Assembly (NCBI GenBank): GCA_023391695.1
Contig: JAEWAK010000051.1
Coordinates: 1 to 64,000 of the forward strand
DNA from: Bacillota bacterium
Lineage (GTDB): Bacteria > Bacillota > Clostridia > Lachnospirales > Lachnospiraceae
DNA: 64,000 nucleotides
Direction of reading: 5' to 3'
The notes beneath the pieces were generated by a model. It had not been told where the DNA came from. It saw nothing but the letters and a program-made list of their open reading frames with translations, and searched no databases. Of the stretch, positions 63,336 to 64,000 are shown one piece after another (within the stretch, counting starts at the first letter, position 1; each line of letters starts with the position of its first letter). Position numbers and translations under genes: made by a program.

Positions 63336-64000
63336 AAAAGGTATCAAACTGGTTTCAGAATATTTCATTAAGTAAAAAATTAGTGATTTTGATCTTTGCG
63401 GCAGGGATTGTTCCTCTGGCAATTACCTTTTGGCTTTCGCTTAAGGAACTTCGGAGCAACTCCTTTCAGAAGCAGATGTATGCGGTGAATCAGGGTTATG
63501 AACAGGTATATCAGTCATTGCAGGACCGAATGACCCGTATACATAACCTTTCTACGTTACTGTCGGTAAACGATACGATTAAAAAAACCTTTAAGCTGAC
63601 CGAAGATGATATGGATCTGATAGGGCAGTTAACTTATTTTGAAAATATTTCTTCCTATTCCTATGCCCTGGAATTAACTTTTGACTTAGATAACATTGTC
63701 TTTTATATTGATGATAATTTTGTAATTGCCAGAAACCAGAGCGGACGATACCGGCCTTTGAGTGCTGCAAAAGAAACCGCATGGTATAAACAGTTAACAG
63801 AAAATAACGGACGTCCTACCTGGGTGTCTTATTCCGGATCCGTTGATTCAGGGGCTGATAAATATATTGCCATGACAAGGACAATCTGGGATGAGGATGA
63901 TTACAGCAAGCCGATCGGCATTTTAGCAGTCTTAATTGAAAATAAATATATTAAGGAAATGTTGATAAATTCTGAAAAGAACCAATCCTTTTATTTGCAG
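63332..64000 (+). CDS. YesM-type sensor histidine kinase, N-terminal part (runs off window)
   Basis: Begins with ATG overlapping the TGA of the regulator (ATGA), so the two are translationally coupled. The frame stays open for 223 codons to the window edge. The translation starts MKKVSNWFQNISLSKKLVIL, has a transmembrane helix at about residues 18-37, then an extracellular sensor domain (DNIVFYIDDNFVI, TWVSYSGSVDSG, YIAMTRTIWDED). This is the N-terminal organisation of YesM-type kinases. The kinase core lies outside the window. Confidence 0.85.
   Translation, partial: MKKVSNWFQNISLSKKLVILIFAAGIVPLAITFWLSLKELRSNSFQKQMYAVNQGYEQVYQSLQDRMTRIHNLSTLLSVNDTIKKTFKLTEDDMDLIGQLTYFENISSYSYALELTFDLDNIVFYIDDNFVIARNQSGRYRPLSAAKETAWYKQLTENNGRPTWVSYSGSVDSGADKYIAMTRTIWDEDDYSKPIGILAVLIENKYIKEMLINSEKNQSFYLQ

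Overview
The window looks like a chromosomal segment of a low-GC, plant-polysaccharide-degrading member of the Lachnospiraceae (Clostridia; Anaerocolumna/Lachnoclostridium-like). This is inferred from the Firmicutes-type ribosome binding sites (AGGAGG), the era-yqzL-recO gene order, the single-chain glycyl-tRNA synthetase beside pyruvate phosphate dikinase, the many YesM/YesN two-component systems, and the density of carbohydrate ABC transporters that lack their own ATPase. No phage, integrase or CRISPR array was found. No intact insertion sequence was seen. Small non-coding repeats are very abundant.

Layout. 1-643: 3' end of a 23S rRNA gene, its terminator, AT-rich repeats and a conserved leader motif. 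644-5283: YesM kinase, YesN regulator and a membrane-anchored solute-binding protein, probably one sensing unit. 5771-12111: complete oligopeptide/oligosaccharide-type (Opp/Dpp) ABC transporter. 12198-15466: family 1 sugar binding protein plus two permeases. 15636-16055: zinc-ribbon membrane protein. 16366-17355 (-): aldo/keto reductase. 17608-20040 (-): polytopic kinase and LuxR-type regulator, divergent from 20395-27162, an operon of sugar binding protein, FAD oxidoreductase, two permeases and an intracellular GH43 beta-xylosidase, i.e. probable xylo-oligosaccharide uptake and hydrolysis. 27522-30990: gltX and a PcrA-like helicase. 31296-39102: DUF1292 protein, a disordered protein, a PD-(D/E)XK nuclease-DinG helicase fusion, VanZ-like protein, lipid kinase, and a LiaF-like/DUF4097 pair. 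39689-49726: M16C peptidase, era, yqzL, recO, lipoprotein, glyS, ppdK. 49727-55000: accessory, partly decayed zone with cardiolipin synthase, GNAT, a DUF362 protein and three broken genes. 55449-57176: phosphohexomutase. 58073-64000: large secreted alginate-lyase-family protein followed by a YesN/YesM pair, the last gene running off the window.

The most unusual content is non-coding. At least four dispersed repeat families occur: (M) concatenated hairpins sitting directly before the start codon of the downstream gene, always in the same orientation (four copies); (P) 96-bp units of three hairpins ending in a TATAGGAAC palindrome, as a tandem array and as 5' leaders placed at strong promoters; (X) about 140-bp MITE-like elements with terminal inverted repeats (four copies); and (L) a leader motif around ACTTAACTTTTCAG downstream of promoters. 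One P copy is interrupted by another palindromic element. These are the best candidates for something undescribed.

Start codons were chosen from ribosome-binding-site spacing and family length, so several coding regions begin downstream of the first possible start.
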